Source of the DNA: Symsagittifera roscoffensis
Taxonomy: Eukaryota; Xenacoelomorpha; Acoela; Convolutidae
Assembly: GCF_963678635.1 (NCBI RefSeq)
Contig: NC_087062.1
Location: 43,788,395 to 43,848,394, forward strand
Reading direction: 5' to 3'
Length of the DNA: 60,000 nt
The translations under genes and the position numbers were made by a program. This document shows, one piece after another, positions 34,501-43,282 of this stretch (its first letter is position 1; the number at the start of each line of letters is the position of its first letter). Under the pieces are notes generated by a model that ran no database searches, was not told where the DNA came from, and worked only from the letters and a program-made list of their open reading frames with translations.

Positions 34501-37500
34501 GCACTGACCTATTAAGAAAGGCATTAAAGTACACTGTGCGACATTGAAAACGCATCATCAAAAACTTTCTAAATACAATTTTAACAAAAAAAATTGTTGA
34601 AGAAACTGGATTTTAATAAGCTAACGCCTTTGAAGAAAATTTGACAGAGGCGAAGCTGAGCTTTGCACCACTTGCGATACATAAAGCCATCAAATCGTGA
34701 AAAAATTGAAAAAACGCTAAAAAAAACAACCCAAATTTTTATGTATTTGTCTGAAAAGGAAACTCATTTTGATGAAGACCTGTGGTGGAATAAAACATCG
34801 AGCATTGAACTAGCATAAAAAGTTACCGAGCGGTAACTACGTTGAAAAGACGGGGATAAATCGATTAGCAGATTAGCACGCAAAAACTCTCAGACATCAC
34901 AAGGAATCAGACGAAAAGTTGCTCTGAACTAAGTCCAAACAAACTAAAACAAATATCCAAAAAAAGGCTGGCGAAAAAACAGTTGTCCATTTCAATTTTT
35001 TCGCTATCAGCAAGTTTTGTTAGGAATAAAAACGGAACACCTAAATCAGAATAGCCTGCCTAAACTTGAACAGCAAATGAGAAAAAACACACTATATAGA
35101 AAGAGGAAAAAAACATAACGTGTACTAGAAATAAAAAGCGCAAAAAAGCAAATTTGTTATTTTAAATAAAAAAAATATATAAATTATGAACAAAAAATGA
35201 ATTAAAAACTTACAGGTAGTTTGTGATTTGATAGCACTTAAGGCCTCGTAAAACCGGGTTTCCTACAAAAAGAATTATTCGATCTGCAAAAAAACAGAGG
35301 CTAGAAAGCATTAGAAGTAAAATAAAAATCAAGGGACTAAAAAATTGATTGAAAATTACACCAAGAAAACTGCGAATAAAGTCATGACTTTAATTACCTT
35401 TGCCAAAAAGAATACGATAAGAACATCAGGCCGATCAAAAAGTATCGAGGACAAAATCCGAAAAAAAATTATTGAAAAGAGAAAAAACTAGACAAAATAT
35501 TCGAAAACTGTTTCATAATTTTTTCTAACGTTTTCCGAAGAAGGTCGGAGAAGTGATTTCAATTTGCCAAACATACCTTATCGAAGTTAAAATGAATTGA
35601 AGAAACGACTGGAAACAAATTTGAAAAAACAATAGGCAAATAAGCCGACAGAATGAAAGCCGACACTTAATAAGCTTAAAAAACAGCCGATATATTTTCA
35701 GTAAAAAATATCACAAAACATTTGCAGCTACCCGCTACAATGCAATGTACAGGCAAAACAAGCACGCTGCATAAACTACATATTTGTAAATTTAACATTT
35801 CAAACTGTGTAAATAATTACTATTCTGTGAACAAAGTTATTTAAGGGGAAAAGTCTAGTACCCGGTTGCAATACTTTTGCTTATCGCAATGGTAATCACA
35901 TTTCGCAGGCTTATCTTGCATGATTGTGATTTTGCTAGAATGCTTGAAAACTCAGTTTTGATGCAGAAAAAGAAGTTATTGGCTTAACTTTCAGTTTATT
36001 GACCATAAAAAATTTATTGGTCATATAAAGACGAGTTTTTTTCCAGAAGTGTGACTGAAACAAGGCACTAAAGCTATTTCTTTCAGATGATAGAGGTAAA
36101 ACCAGCAATTTTTTACCTTAACTTCGCTCAAAAACTTTCTTTAAAGAATCATTTTCTAGGCGAGTCGTCGAACACTTGCTATTTGTCTGAAGAAGCATAT
36201 GGCTTTTGAAAACTCTCAAAAATAATAGGTTTTGTGACTCATTGAAATTTCGCTGTTGCGTTTTTGATGCCGTCCAGCATAAAACGCCCGAGCCGAAAAT
36301 TAGAGGCCAAAAATATACGTTTTTCACAAAAAAAACGGTCACTGTGCAAGCAAAAGAGAATCTTTCGACAACAGTTAACATTACAAACTAAACAAATAGC
36401 GAACAGACAGTTGGAAACCTGTCAATAAACTCGAACCACAAAAAAAATGATTTTTTTTTCTAATTATTCATTTTTCAACTTAGGTTTCACTTGTTTGTTT
36501 AACTAATCCAATAAGAAAAAACTGGATTGCTAGGCAAAATTCTTTTTCAGTCTGAAAACTAAAAAAAAAATCCAGATGGAACTAATCTCGTTCGGCGCTA
36601 AACTTTTATTCCTGAGCGCTGCTTTTCTTTCATTCAGATAATAAACAAAGAAATTTTTATTCGGTTCGAAAAAACCTGCAAGAAAATACTTTAAAAATTG
36701 ACACAAAACCGAAGCGATACTAAACTGAATACACATGATTACCAGCAAATAAACAGACAAATCAAAAATTGAAAAAAAAACTTTGAAAAAATCGTTTTTT
36801 TTTGTTACGTTATAAAAATTGCAAAAAAGACTCTCCGGAACAAAATTACCTACACAAAAAGAAAACTTACAGAGAGCTTTTAAAACTTTACAAAAAAAAG
36901 TAACCGAACTTTTCTTCGGGGCCTATGCTGACTAAAATTAGCAGACACGAAAGCCTAAAATACTCGCAATTTTTCAGTTTCCACAAAAAAGCAGATCCCG
37001 ACTGAAATCGAATTCTGGGGTTTGTCGTCTCAAACATGCGTGTTACCACTGCACCAAATGCGCAGAGCACTCCTTGAATTTTTAAGTAAAACAACTTTAA
37101 ATCTGTAAACAAAAACAGCAAAACAAACCAAAAAATAGCAAATGAGACTGAAGGTTATATATTAGCACAAGTGGCAGGTATGAATTTACATTCAGCAATA
37201 CATAGAAATTAGAAATTAAATTGGCATTCTAACAAAACAACCACGTCTGAAAAACTACAATTCTAGCCAACAGCGGTTGAAAAAGTGCCAATGAACTCAG
37301 GGAAACAAAAATTAAATAGACTACGAAATTCAAATAAAAAATTATGGACTTTAAGTTCTTTGAATTTCAAGAATCATTTATGATTCATATTTGTCGATAA
37401 TGACCCGAATGAAGAAAACTGGATCAATGTGTCAAATTTTCATTTCTTTGACAATTTTGAAAATTAAAATCCATTCTCAAAGCAAAAAATCGTTCACGAT

Positions 37501-38960
37501 TTACGCGCCATTTTTCTGTTCAGTCACTACACGCTCATTCATTTTTTTTTCAAGAAACTCGACAATCTATATATCAGAAAAGGGTCGTTTCTTCTAAATT
37601 CCAATTAAGTAACAGGGCTTCTTCTTTTAATCTCATAAGGGAAACCCAAGTCATTTTAGCTAGTTTAAATCGACGCAAAAGCAGAAGAAATTATAGCTTT
37701 GTCCAGCTTCCGAATTTAAAGTTTTATATTTTCACTTCGCATTTTTTCATGATATAATTAGTCGACCAACAAATTGTTAGGCGTTCAAAACCTATAGCCG
37801 TTCAAAATATTCAAAACTGTCCACTACCTTTCCTGATCCTTTGATTCCCTTCCACAGAGAGAAATAAACAACGATGAACACGAACATCAGACATACTGAA
37901 AGTTCCCATTTCAGACCTCCCATGTCATGGAGACCCGCTGCTTTATAGTTCTCCAGTACATACCTCCTAAAACAAATATGTATGAGCATAAGGATTCCAC
38001 TGTTTACTATTTTGAGATTGAAGAAGTTTTTGGGTGCGAGGGAGAATTGGTTTTGAACCAAAACTCAGAACCTTCTATCAAGAACAAATTCAATCGACGT
38101 ACGTGTAGTATTGACTGGCTGGCGTTTCTGTAAAGGTCTGATTTGCTTTTGCAGTTTGTCCAATAGCTAGACAGTTTTCATCGTTCCATGGATTTCCACA
38201 TGAGACCCAGGGTAAAGTAAGGGTGAATGATGAATACAGATAATAAAAGGCTGTTGCAATAACAGTATTGTAGAAAAAGCTCATGTACATATTTATAAAA
38301 ATAATCGCGAAGCCCAGTCCTGAACAAACAAAACAGCATTCAAAAAAATTCAAACTATTATCATGTATACTAGGTGACATTGAAAAAGCAACAGCAAAAT
38401 TTCGATGATGCAAAAAAACTCTAAGTTGAAATTTTCAAGCAAACATGCTTTTTCTGATAGCAAATTTTTTTAAAATGGGCTTAAAAAAGAAAAAATATTA
38501 CCTTTGTTTTATCTGATTCATTTCATGGAACTAAATTAGGTACCTTAACTAATTAAGGTACCTTAACTAAAATCCTCGCCATTTTAAGGTCAATAAAGTA
38601 AAAAAAACTGAAGGATAAGCAATCAACGTACCTTTTTCCTTCGGATCAAAAATGGGTTTTCCTGGTAAATTTAAGGCGTAACTTTTTTCAAGCCTACAAG
38701 GAAATTACAATATAGAACAGATTAAAATGAAACTTAGCGGCTGAAATGTGAAAAAGAATTAGCAAAAAACTTGAAGATACGTTTTCAATGTCGCCCAGTA
38801 TATATTTCTAAACTTAAATTTTTACCTTTCATGGCTGGGCATAGTTTGTTCCATAGGGTGATGCATCCTGTCCGATAATACTGACCGAGGGCCAGCTCCA
38901 TAAAAAATAAAGGCAGTCCTCCAAATAGGAAGCATATTGAGTAAGGTAAAAGAAAAGCAC
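28339..38960 (-). CDS. SLC6-family neurotransmitter transporter, monoamine/serotonin-like (11 exons, N-terminus missing)
   Basis: A sodium- and chloride-coupled plasma-membrane transporter of the SLC6 (NSS) family that would take up a neurotransmitter or amine. Exons in order: 38960-38826, 38319-38103, 37966-37828, 34489-34355, 34257-34029, 33383-33271, 32971-32840, 32581-32482, 32359-32259, 30659-30480, 28536-28339. All introns are GT-AG and every junction keeps phase, giving ~558 residues from just before TM2 to a stop. Family residues seen: the TM2 Tyr (LLPYS) and TM6 Gln (AQQIFFS) of the chloride site, the TM6 Asn (ASYN), the TM8 Asp-Ser (LGLDST), and the two EL2 cysteines ([11 protein letters not shown]) plus an NQT glycosylation site. 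GPGFGVLL in TM6 and LGLDST in TM8 look most like serotonin transporters. TM1, with the amine-binding Asp, is not in view, so the substrate is inferred. Repeats fill the larger introns; none interrupts an exon. Confidence 0.9.
28580..28620. repeat. GCGAAGCTGAGCTTC motif repeat, in last intron
   Basis: AGAGGCGAAGCTGAGCTTCA then CACCACTTGCGATACAAAA. Nearly identical to 34646-34682 and related to motifs at 7641, 19499, 21893, 24130 and 28964; marks the tail end of a SINE-like family. Confidence 0.5.
28825..28907 (+). repeat. 83 bp duplicated segment, copy 2
   Basis: Second copy of 27501-27583, inside the last intron of the transporter gene. Same orientation. Confidence 0.8.
29059..29125 (-). repeat. 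tRNA-like SINE head with perfect A and B boxes
   Basis: Minus strand: A box TGGCTGAGTGG and B box GGTTCGAACC both fit the polymerase III consensus exactly, with loop-like CTCTTAA between them. The T arm (GCAGG-TTCGAAC-CTGAG) mostly pairs, but acceptor-stem pairing fails (GCTTCCG against GAGGTAT) and the anticodon stem is weak. I therefore call it a tRNA-derived SINE head or pseudo-tRNA and not a working tRNA gene. The D-arm pattern resembles tRNA-Ser/Leu. Confidence 0.6.
29495..29830 (+). repeat. AGCCAACAGACAG-family repeat, copy 2
   Basis: CTAGCCAACTGACAGTTGGA, GATGAACGCAAG, TTTCACACTTTCGCTGTTC and AAAAAAGGAAATGAAG recur in order as in 33400-33865. Lies in the last intron. Confidence 0.6.
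30230..30300 (-). repeat. tRNA-like SINE head
   Basis: Minus strand: TGATCAAGAGGTAACGCAG (A-box side) and GGTCTTGGGTTTGAGTC (B-box side), with an A-rich tail beyond. In the last intron of the transporter gene. Confidence 0.45.
30480..30659 (-). CDS. SLC6 exon: EL6 and TM12
   Basis: 60 codons between TTTGTTCAG and [26 protein letters not shown] followed by [10 protein letters not shown] is the TM12 region (YP.W....G.......S.IPIY). Phase 0 at both ends. Confidence 0.9.
32078..32142 (+). repeat. tRNA-like segment, plus orientation
   Basis: A-box-like AGCTGGTGGTAAGTG and B-box-like GGAGATCGAATACAC about 30 nt apart. The only such unit here in plus orientation; weak. Confidence 0.3.
32259..32359 (-). 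CDS. SLC6 exon: IL5 and TM11
   Basis: Reads [20 protein letters not shown] then [13 protein letters not shown], donor GTGAGT. Corresponds to the family pattern YG...F..DI..M.G..PG..W..CW....P.FL. The codon for Gly is split with the exon before. Confidence 0.95.
32482..32581 (-). CDS. SLC6 exon: TM10 region
   Basis: [20 protein letters not shown] followed by [13 protein letters not shown]. Acceptor TATTTAG, donor GTTAGA. Fits GG.Y...L...YA......... E...V.W.YG of the family. Confidence 0.95.
32840..32971 (-). CDS. SLC6 exon: end of TM8 to TM9
   Basis: 44 codons, [16 protein letters not shown] then [20 protein letters not shown], donor GTAAGT, acceptor CTGTTTAG. Fits F.GLE..ITA..DEFP....R RE.F of the family. 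Confidence 0.95.
33271..33383 (-). CDS. SLC6 exon: EL4 and TM8
   Basis: [20 protein letters not shown] then [17 protein letters not shown]. Contains the TM8 Asp-Ser of the second sodium site (LGLDS). Donor GTTAGT, acceptor CTTTTCAG. Confidence 0.95.
33400..33865 (+). repeat. AGCCAACAGACAG-family repeat, copy 3
   Basis: ACATAGCCAACAGACACTTT, CATGAACGCAAGAG, TTTACACTTTCGCTGTTCC, CCTTCCTTTTAACAAAGG. Nearly fills the 645 bp intron 33384-34028, which would otherwise be short. Confidence 0.65.
34029..34257 (-). CDS. SLC6 exon: TM6 to TM7
   Basis: 76 codons. [20 protein letters not shown] then [20 protein letters not shown] and a TM7 [20 protein letters not shown]. The TM6 unwound segment (SLGPGFG) and the Asn of ASYN, both central to ion and substrate binding in the family, are intact. 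Acceptor GTCAATAG, donor GTCTGT. Confidence 0.97.
34355..34489 (-). CDS. SLC6 exon: TM5
   Basis: 45 codons, [20 protein letters not shown] then [16 protein letters not shown]. Fits V.Y.TATFPY..L..LL.RG.TLPGA of the family. Preceded by a 3.3 kb intron (34490-37827). Confidence 0.97.
35636..35900 (+). repeat. Interspersed ~250 bp repeat (partner at 8487)
   Basis: AAATAAGCCGACAGAATGAA at the left and CCCGGTTGCAATACTTTTGC then TTATCGCAATGGTAATC at the right, as at 8487-8735. Confidence 0.55.
36391..36475 (+). repeat. AGCCAACAGACAG-family repeat, partial copy 4
   Basis: AATAGCGAACAGACAGTTGG then GTCAATAAACTCGAACC; only the left part is recognisable. Confidence 0.45.
36720..37073 (-). repeat. tRNA-derived SINE copy with intact A box
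   Basis: Minus strand: the A box TGGTGCAGTGG fits the consensus exactly and the B-box-like GAATTCGATTTC follows at normal distance. The tail contains GATTACCAGCAAAT (plus strand), as in 19499-19738. Inserted in the large intron of the transporter gene. Confidence 0.65.
37263..37600 (+). repeat. AGCCAACAGACAG-family repeat, copy 5 (diverged)
   Basis: CTAGCCAACAGCGGTTGAAA, CCAATGAACTCAGGG and a CAGTCACTACACGCTCATTC region correspond in order to the family, with many changes. Confidence 0.45.
37828..37966 (-). CDS. SLC6 exon: end of EL2 and TM4
   Basis: [20 protein letters not shown] then [20 protein letters not shown]. Fits R.VL.....GL.DLG...W.L..CL...W...Y.S.WKG. The Thr codon before it is split. 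Donor GTAGTG, acceptor TGTTTTAG. Confidence 0.96.
38103..38319 (-). CDS. SLC6 exon: TM3 and extracellular loop 2
   Basis: [20 protein letters not shown] then [20 protein letters not shown]. Loop 2 has the family's disulfide cysteines ([11 protein letters not shown]) and an NQT glycosylation site before TPASQYYT. In TM3 the MYMSFFYNT stretch keeps the last Tyr but differs from serotonin transporters at flanking positions. Confidence 0.96.
38538..38570. repeat. Short tandem repeat AGGTACCTTAACTAA x2
   Basis: The 15 bp string AGGTACCTTAACTAA occurs twice, 18 bp apart, each with the palindrome GGTACC. Intronic. Confidence 0.6.
38826..38960 (-). CDS. SLC6 exon: TM2, first exon visible
   Basis: [20 protein letters not shown] then [20 protein letters not shown]. 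This is the highly conserved TM2-IL1 block (GAFLIPY......[11 protein letters not shown]). It begins with two bases completing a Gly codon, so an upstream exon with TM1 must exist; I could not find it between 38961 and 43200. Confidence 0.97.
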
Positions 38961-41580
38961 CTGAAAAACAAACGTTAAATCAAAGGATTCTATGATCTAA
39001 ACAACAGATCAGATTCATTTTGTTTCTACACTTTTTTTATCATCTCCTTTCTATCATTAACACTTCCATCTCTAGAAAATTCCAAGGATTTAGACTGGAA
39101 AACGTGATGAAGGTACTGCTGACTGTAACCTCGGTTACTATGATACTTTCGACCTTCTGATTACTGTTGGAGATCAGAGTCAACCAAATTACCTAGTGAC
39201 CTGCATTGATTTGAAATTCAGTTATGTGCGAGACGGTCATATTTGCAAGTTAGAACTTGATTTGGAAGTTTGACCTTGATATGGAAGTTTGGCCTTGATT
39301 TCCGAAAAATACAGAAAATGGCCATACTTGGCAGAAAACAGACGAAAAAACACACAACTGGATATAGAACGAAAAACAGTCGATAGAAAACATGAGAGTA
39401 ACTTCTTGTTACTCTCATGTTTTCTATCGACTGTTTTTCGTTCTAAAGAGACACGATAAGACACTTAGCGGAAAAAGATCACACGAAAAGAGACTTCAGT
39501 GAGTATCCTGAGTAGAACGGTACCCTACCGTGCCACGAAATTAAAGAGACATTGAAGCTACCTCCAGAGAAGCACGGAATTAGAGGCCCGGTGCCTGGAG
39601 ACTGATATATGCGGAGAGACTGTAAAAAAAACTGACTTTTTAGCTACTTCGATGCCCTGAACATTTGAATTAACCCCAACATTGTTTGTTATTTTAGATC
39701 ATGAGGAGCTAGGAAGAGGAAAGGGTCAATCCATCTGCAATGGATTTAGTACATAGCTTTCAGTAAAAACATAGTAAAATAGGATGTTCGATTCGTGTTT
39801 TTAATGATAATCATGTAGTCTGGGGATCCGAGACCCAGCTATGTGGTTATCTTCGCCTGTAATGAAAGCTGATCAAAGTCGTTTGACTGATGGCCTAAAA
39901 ATAGTACCTTTTTACTTAGCCCTAAGCAGACCAGAAAATGAACTGACTAGGCCTAGATGGTGAAAAACGAGTATAATTTAGGTAATTGACGCCGGCCAGT
40001 TGCCAATAGGTGCTTTTTCTACGCTCCGTCACTATGTATTTTTTGGGCGAACGTTACATAGACATTTTTATGGCGCTCCAAGGTGGGCCTGTTAAAAGCA
40101 TAAAACCCTCAGGGTCAGCAAACGTTTCAGCGACGAACTCTCCGCTCCGGGCGTATACCCGAGTTAGAGGCCTTAATGTTCTTTGTTGTACTAGGCGTAT
40201 GTACCGACCCTCCGCCTGGTCCTGTTAAGTTTTTAACTTAGTTAAGACCAAAAATTCCTTTTGCCGGAGGGTTAAGTGGGAAGTCATGAGCCCAATTATC
40301 CCAAGGCTTTGGAACCAAAAAATTTCAAAGACAAGCGTAAAACCGAACAAAATTAGTATAAAGCCAAAAAAAGCCAAAAAAAATTTACTTGAAAACAGAA
40401 AAGTAAAAAAAACTATGAAAAATCCAAAAAAGACCAAAAACTGTAAAAAAAAAAACATAAAATGACAGTTTATTTATTGTTTCCGGACGAGTTGTGATCT
40501 GATCTTCCCGTTTGTTGTTGTTTCAAATTGATTTATATAAATTCTGATCGAAGGGTCGATCGTTTTTGGTGGTGGGTTAGGTACCCTTCCTTGAGTGTTG
40601 TTTGAGTGTTTAAGCACGTTAATGATAATTTTGCCGGCGACCGGAGGGTAGAGTGGCAAGCTGACAGACTTGTTCCAGATTCAACATGGGTCATCAGGGA
40701 CAACATCCACAACGATTGTTGGGTATCGTTGATACAATTTTAGTGTCGTTCGGGTTTTATTTCATTAAAACTTAAGTGGTGGGGGGCACAATTGGCACAA
40801 TTGATCAAAGATTTCATCGATTGCGAATTTCCGAGTTAAGGGTCTTAATTCGGGTATTTTGATATAAAGGAGAGTATAGTAATATTAATTAGCGACTACT
40901 AACAGATTATTATCCTTACTATAAATTGCTTATCTCCCATTTAGACCCGAGAACCACCACAATTTTGTCGAAAAACACCAATTTTCGACCAAACTGTTAA
41001 ACCCCAGAATTTTGGATAACCGAGTTCTCCGAACAGTAAAAAGCTTCTTTGCAGTGAGCTACTACATAGTTTGATCTACCTAACTAAAGAAATCGCACGT
41101 AGAAGTTGGCGAAAACAAATTGTTTTCGATCAAAATTTTGGTAATTTTCCAATTTTGATCGAAATGTTTTGAGGATCGAGTTTTTGAGCTTTTAGAGTTA
41201 AAGCGACCAAAATGTTTGCCTTAGGAGCGTGCTAGGAGAGAGTAACTTTCCGAATGTTCCGTGGATAGAGCTAAAGACTTAAATGTAGGAAGAGGATTTT
41301 GGTCTGGTTTTTTGCGTTAATCTAGTGTCATACAGGGCTACAGCTCTCGTTTTAAGTTTTTTAGGCACTTTCAGTAACAATTGCGAAAAAAGTCTCTGAG
41401 AATCTATATAGGTGGTGAAAATGGCCAACTTAACGAACACATTTTTGGTGATTTCGCAAAGACTAGCTAACCGATCGGAATGTTTTTGGTACCATAAATC
41501 GACGTTTTGTATGGTTTTCCTTCACCACAATCGTTTTTGGGTTGATAACTTCAGGAAAAATTTTTTTTAAATAGTTGGTT
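38961..41580. other. Spacer upstream of the first visible SLC6 exon
   Basis: No TM1 exon recognised on the minus strand. Holds the perfect palindrome at 39365-39445 and scattered CCCTCC/GGAGGG motifs near 40208, 40264 and 40645. It may be an intron of the transporter gene, or the outer part of a long terminal repeat of the element to the right. Confidence 0.45.
39365..39445. repeat. Perfect 38 bp inverted repeat with 5 nt loop
   Basis: The left arm 39365-39402 (TAGAACGAAAAACAGTCGAT...) is the exact reverse complement of 39408-39445, separated by TTCTT. Transcription through it would give a near-perfect hairpin RNA. A perfect match in otherwise drifting sequence implies recent origin or selection. 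Confidence 0.9.
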
Positions 41581-41581
41581 C

Positions 41582-42365
41582 GGAGGGTCCAATTTTTAGG
41601 GAACCCTCCGATCGGCAGAAACTTTTATAAACTCACCTTTTAATCCTATTGGGAAGGTTGACCCAGTCAGCCAATCTAGTTTTAGGTAAGTTAGACTGCA
41701 ATTGGAGGCTTTACAGCGGTGAAATTATCCTTTTTCATCATTTTTGGCGAAGCCTCCGAAGCAACCCTCCAGAGATAGCTAAGCCCCTTAGCAACCCTCC
41801 TTTGCAGAAATTTTTCACGCAACCCTCCGAGACAGTTAAAATAAAACCATGAGTGAATTTAGCTTGTTTTGTCTCTTGTTGAGACTAGCTGGACACCCCT
41901 CTTAGAGAGACTTGAAAAACTTAGAATTTTGAGGGAACCCTCCGAAGCAACGCTCCGGAGCGTACTGAGCCTCTTATTGACCCTCCTTAGTGATTTTAGT
42001 GGAAGGGAACCTCTGAAATTACTTAGGTATTTAAGGTACCCTCCGAAGTAACCCTCCGGAGTAAGCTAAGTGCTCTAATGACCCTCCGAAGCAACCCGTC
42101 GAGGTGTTTTAAGCCCCTTAAGAACGCTTCTTAGTAAAAATTTGGAGGTACCCTCCGGGACAAGTTGAACATCTTGGATATTCCTTTATGGTCAAAATAG
42201 AAGCTCAACTGCTCCCGAGGTGTATATATTGGGAAAATAGGAGCCCAGTTGACCCGATAATTTGCGGTCAACTTGAATTCTAGATCGGGTTCATCAGAAG
42301 TTTCCGAACAAAATTTTTTTTGATTTTTATTTTTGATTTAGTGAAAATTTGGAGGTACCCTCCGG
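41582..42365. repeat. Cluster of CCCTCC / GGAGGG motifs
   Basis: At least ten copies of ACCCTCC, often AACCCTCCGAAG, in ~780 bp (about 41582, 41604, 41765, 41795, 41823, 41937, 41981, 42038, 42051, 42082, 42151, 42357), with a few more spread to 40208. Spacing is irregular (13-170 bp), so it is not a simple satellite. It may be protein-binding sites in the leader or LTR of the retroelement. Confidence 0.6.
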
Positions 42366-42550
42366 GACAAGTTGAACATCTTAGATATCCATTTAAGGTC
42401 AAAATAGAAACTCAACTGCTCCCGAGGTGTATATATTGGAAAAATATGAGCCCAGTTGACCGGTAAGTTGCGGTCAACTTTGGATTCTAGATCGGGTTCA
42501 TCAGAAGAATCCGAACAAAATTTTTTTTGACTATTATTTTGGTTGTGTGG
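42137..42550 (+). repeat. 207 bp tandem duplication
   Basis: AAATTTGGAGGTACCCTCCG starts both units (about 42138 and 42345). Each contains GAGGTGTATATATTGG and a conserved stem AGTTGACC..GGTCAACT, then ends in an AT-rich stretch. Near identical, with few substitutions. Confidence 0.85.
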
Positions 42551-42838
42551 TTGCCTTGAGCTACTTAAAAGGAAAGCTCGGGCAATCCGGCATTATATAA
42601 AAGAAGGCCCCGGTGTTTTTATTAGGCAAGAAACACTCACTTGAGAAGAGAAAATTGTTCGCTAATCTTGTGCACTTGGAACTGTCCGAGTGTGGGAGAA
42701 TTTTTTCTTAGACTCTAGAAATTTTCCACCAGAGGTTGCCTTGAGCGACTTAGTAGGACAGCTCGGGCAACCACGGGACACATAAAAGAAGACATCAGTG
42801 AGTGTACTAGGCAGGACACACTCACTTGAGAAGACAGT
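42551..42838 (+). repeat. 185 bp tandem duplication, promoter-like
   Basis: TTGCCTTGAG..ACTTA, AGCTCGGGCAA, TATAAAAGAAG or CATAAAAGAAG, and ACACTCACTTGAGAAGA occur in the same order from 42551 and from 42736. The second unit is the one nearest the coding block. Confidence 0.8.
42594..42603 (+). promoter_or_regulatory. TATA box upstream of the retroelement
   Basis: TATATAAAAG, about 690 bp upstream of the first gag ATG (43283); a degenerate partner CATAAAAGAA sits at 42781 in the second unit of the duplication. Fits the core promoter of an LTR. LTR borders and primer-binding site could not be fixed. Confidence 0.5.
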
Positions 42839-43282
42839 TGCTGGGCTTTGTTCATTTGTAGTGTTCCAATCGAAGGAAGTCTTTTTCTTTAAGTTCGATT
42901 TGTCTGTTACTGAAACCATCACTGCTCTTTTATAAAGAATTGTTTGGTTTTTAGCCAAGCAGTGACTTGATACCTCTGTGGCGGTGAAGTGATACTGAAC
43001 AAAAGATCACTGTCACCTATAGGATATTCTTATCTGATTATCAATTGTGTTTTGTGTACTGTTATACTAGGTAACTGAGTGGAGTTAGTAATAACTTAAC
43101 ACTAGGCAGGCCCTCTGTGTAACTTTGGCTAAGTTACTAATAGCATCTCTAAGAGATTGAAAGGATATTTTTGATATTGAAGAAATTGAGCGCGTAGGAA
43201 TTGAGCAAGTTTGCTCAAGTTTTTTGAGGCACTTGTGCATTGTCGTCAATTTACACAAAATTTGTTTTTTCTATCGCTAAAC

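Larger units (their letters stand above)
34490..37827. other. Large intron of the SLC6 gene
   Basis: 3.3 kb of AT-rich sequence holding a GCGAAGCTGAGCTTT motif (34646-34682), the ~250 bp repeat at 35636-35900, a partial AGCCAACAGACAG-family copy (36391-36475), a tRNA-derived SINE (36720-37073) and another family copy (37263-37600). No exon recognised inside. Confidence 0.7.

Noticed and set aside
38961-43200. TM1 exon of the transporter
   Set aside because: Searched by eye on the minus strand for the reverse of the N.WRFPY motif and a donor after a GlyGly; nothing convincing.
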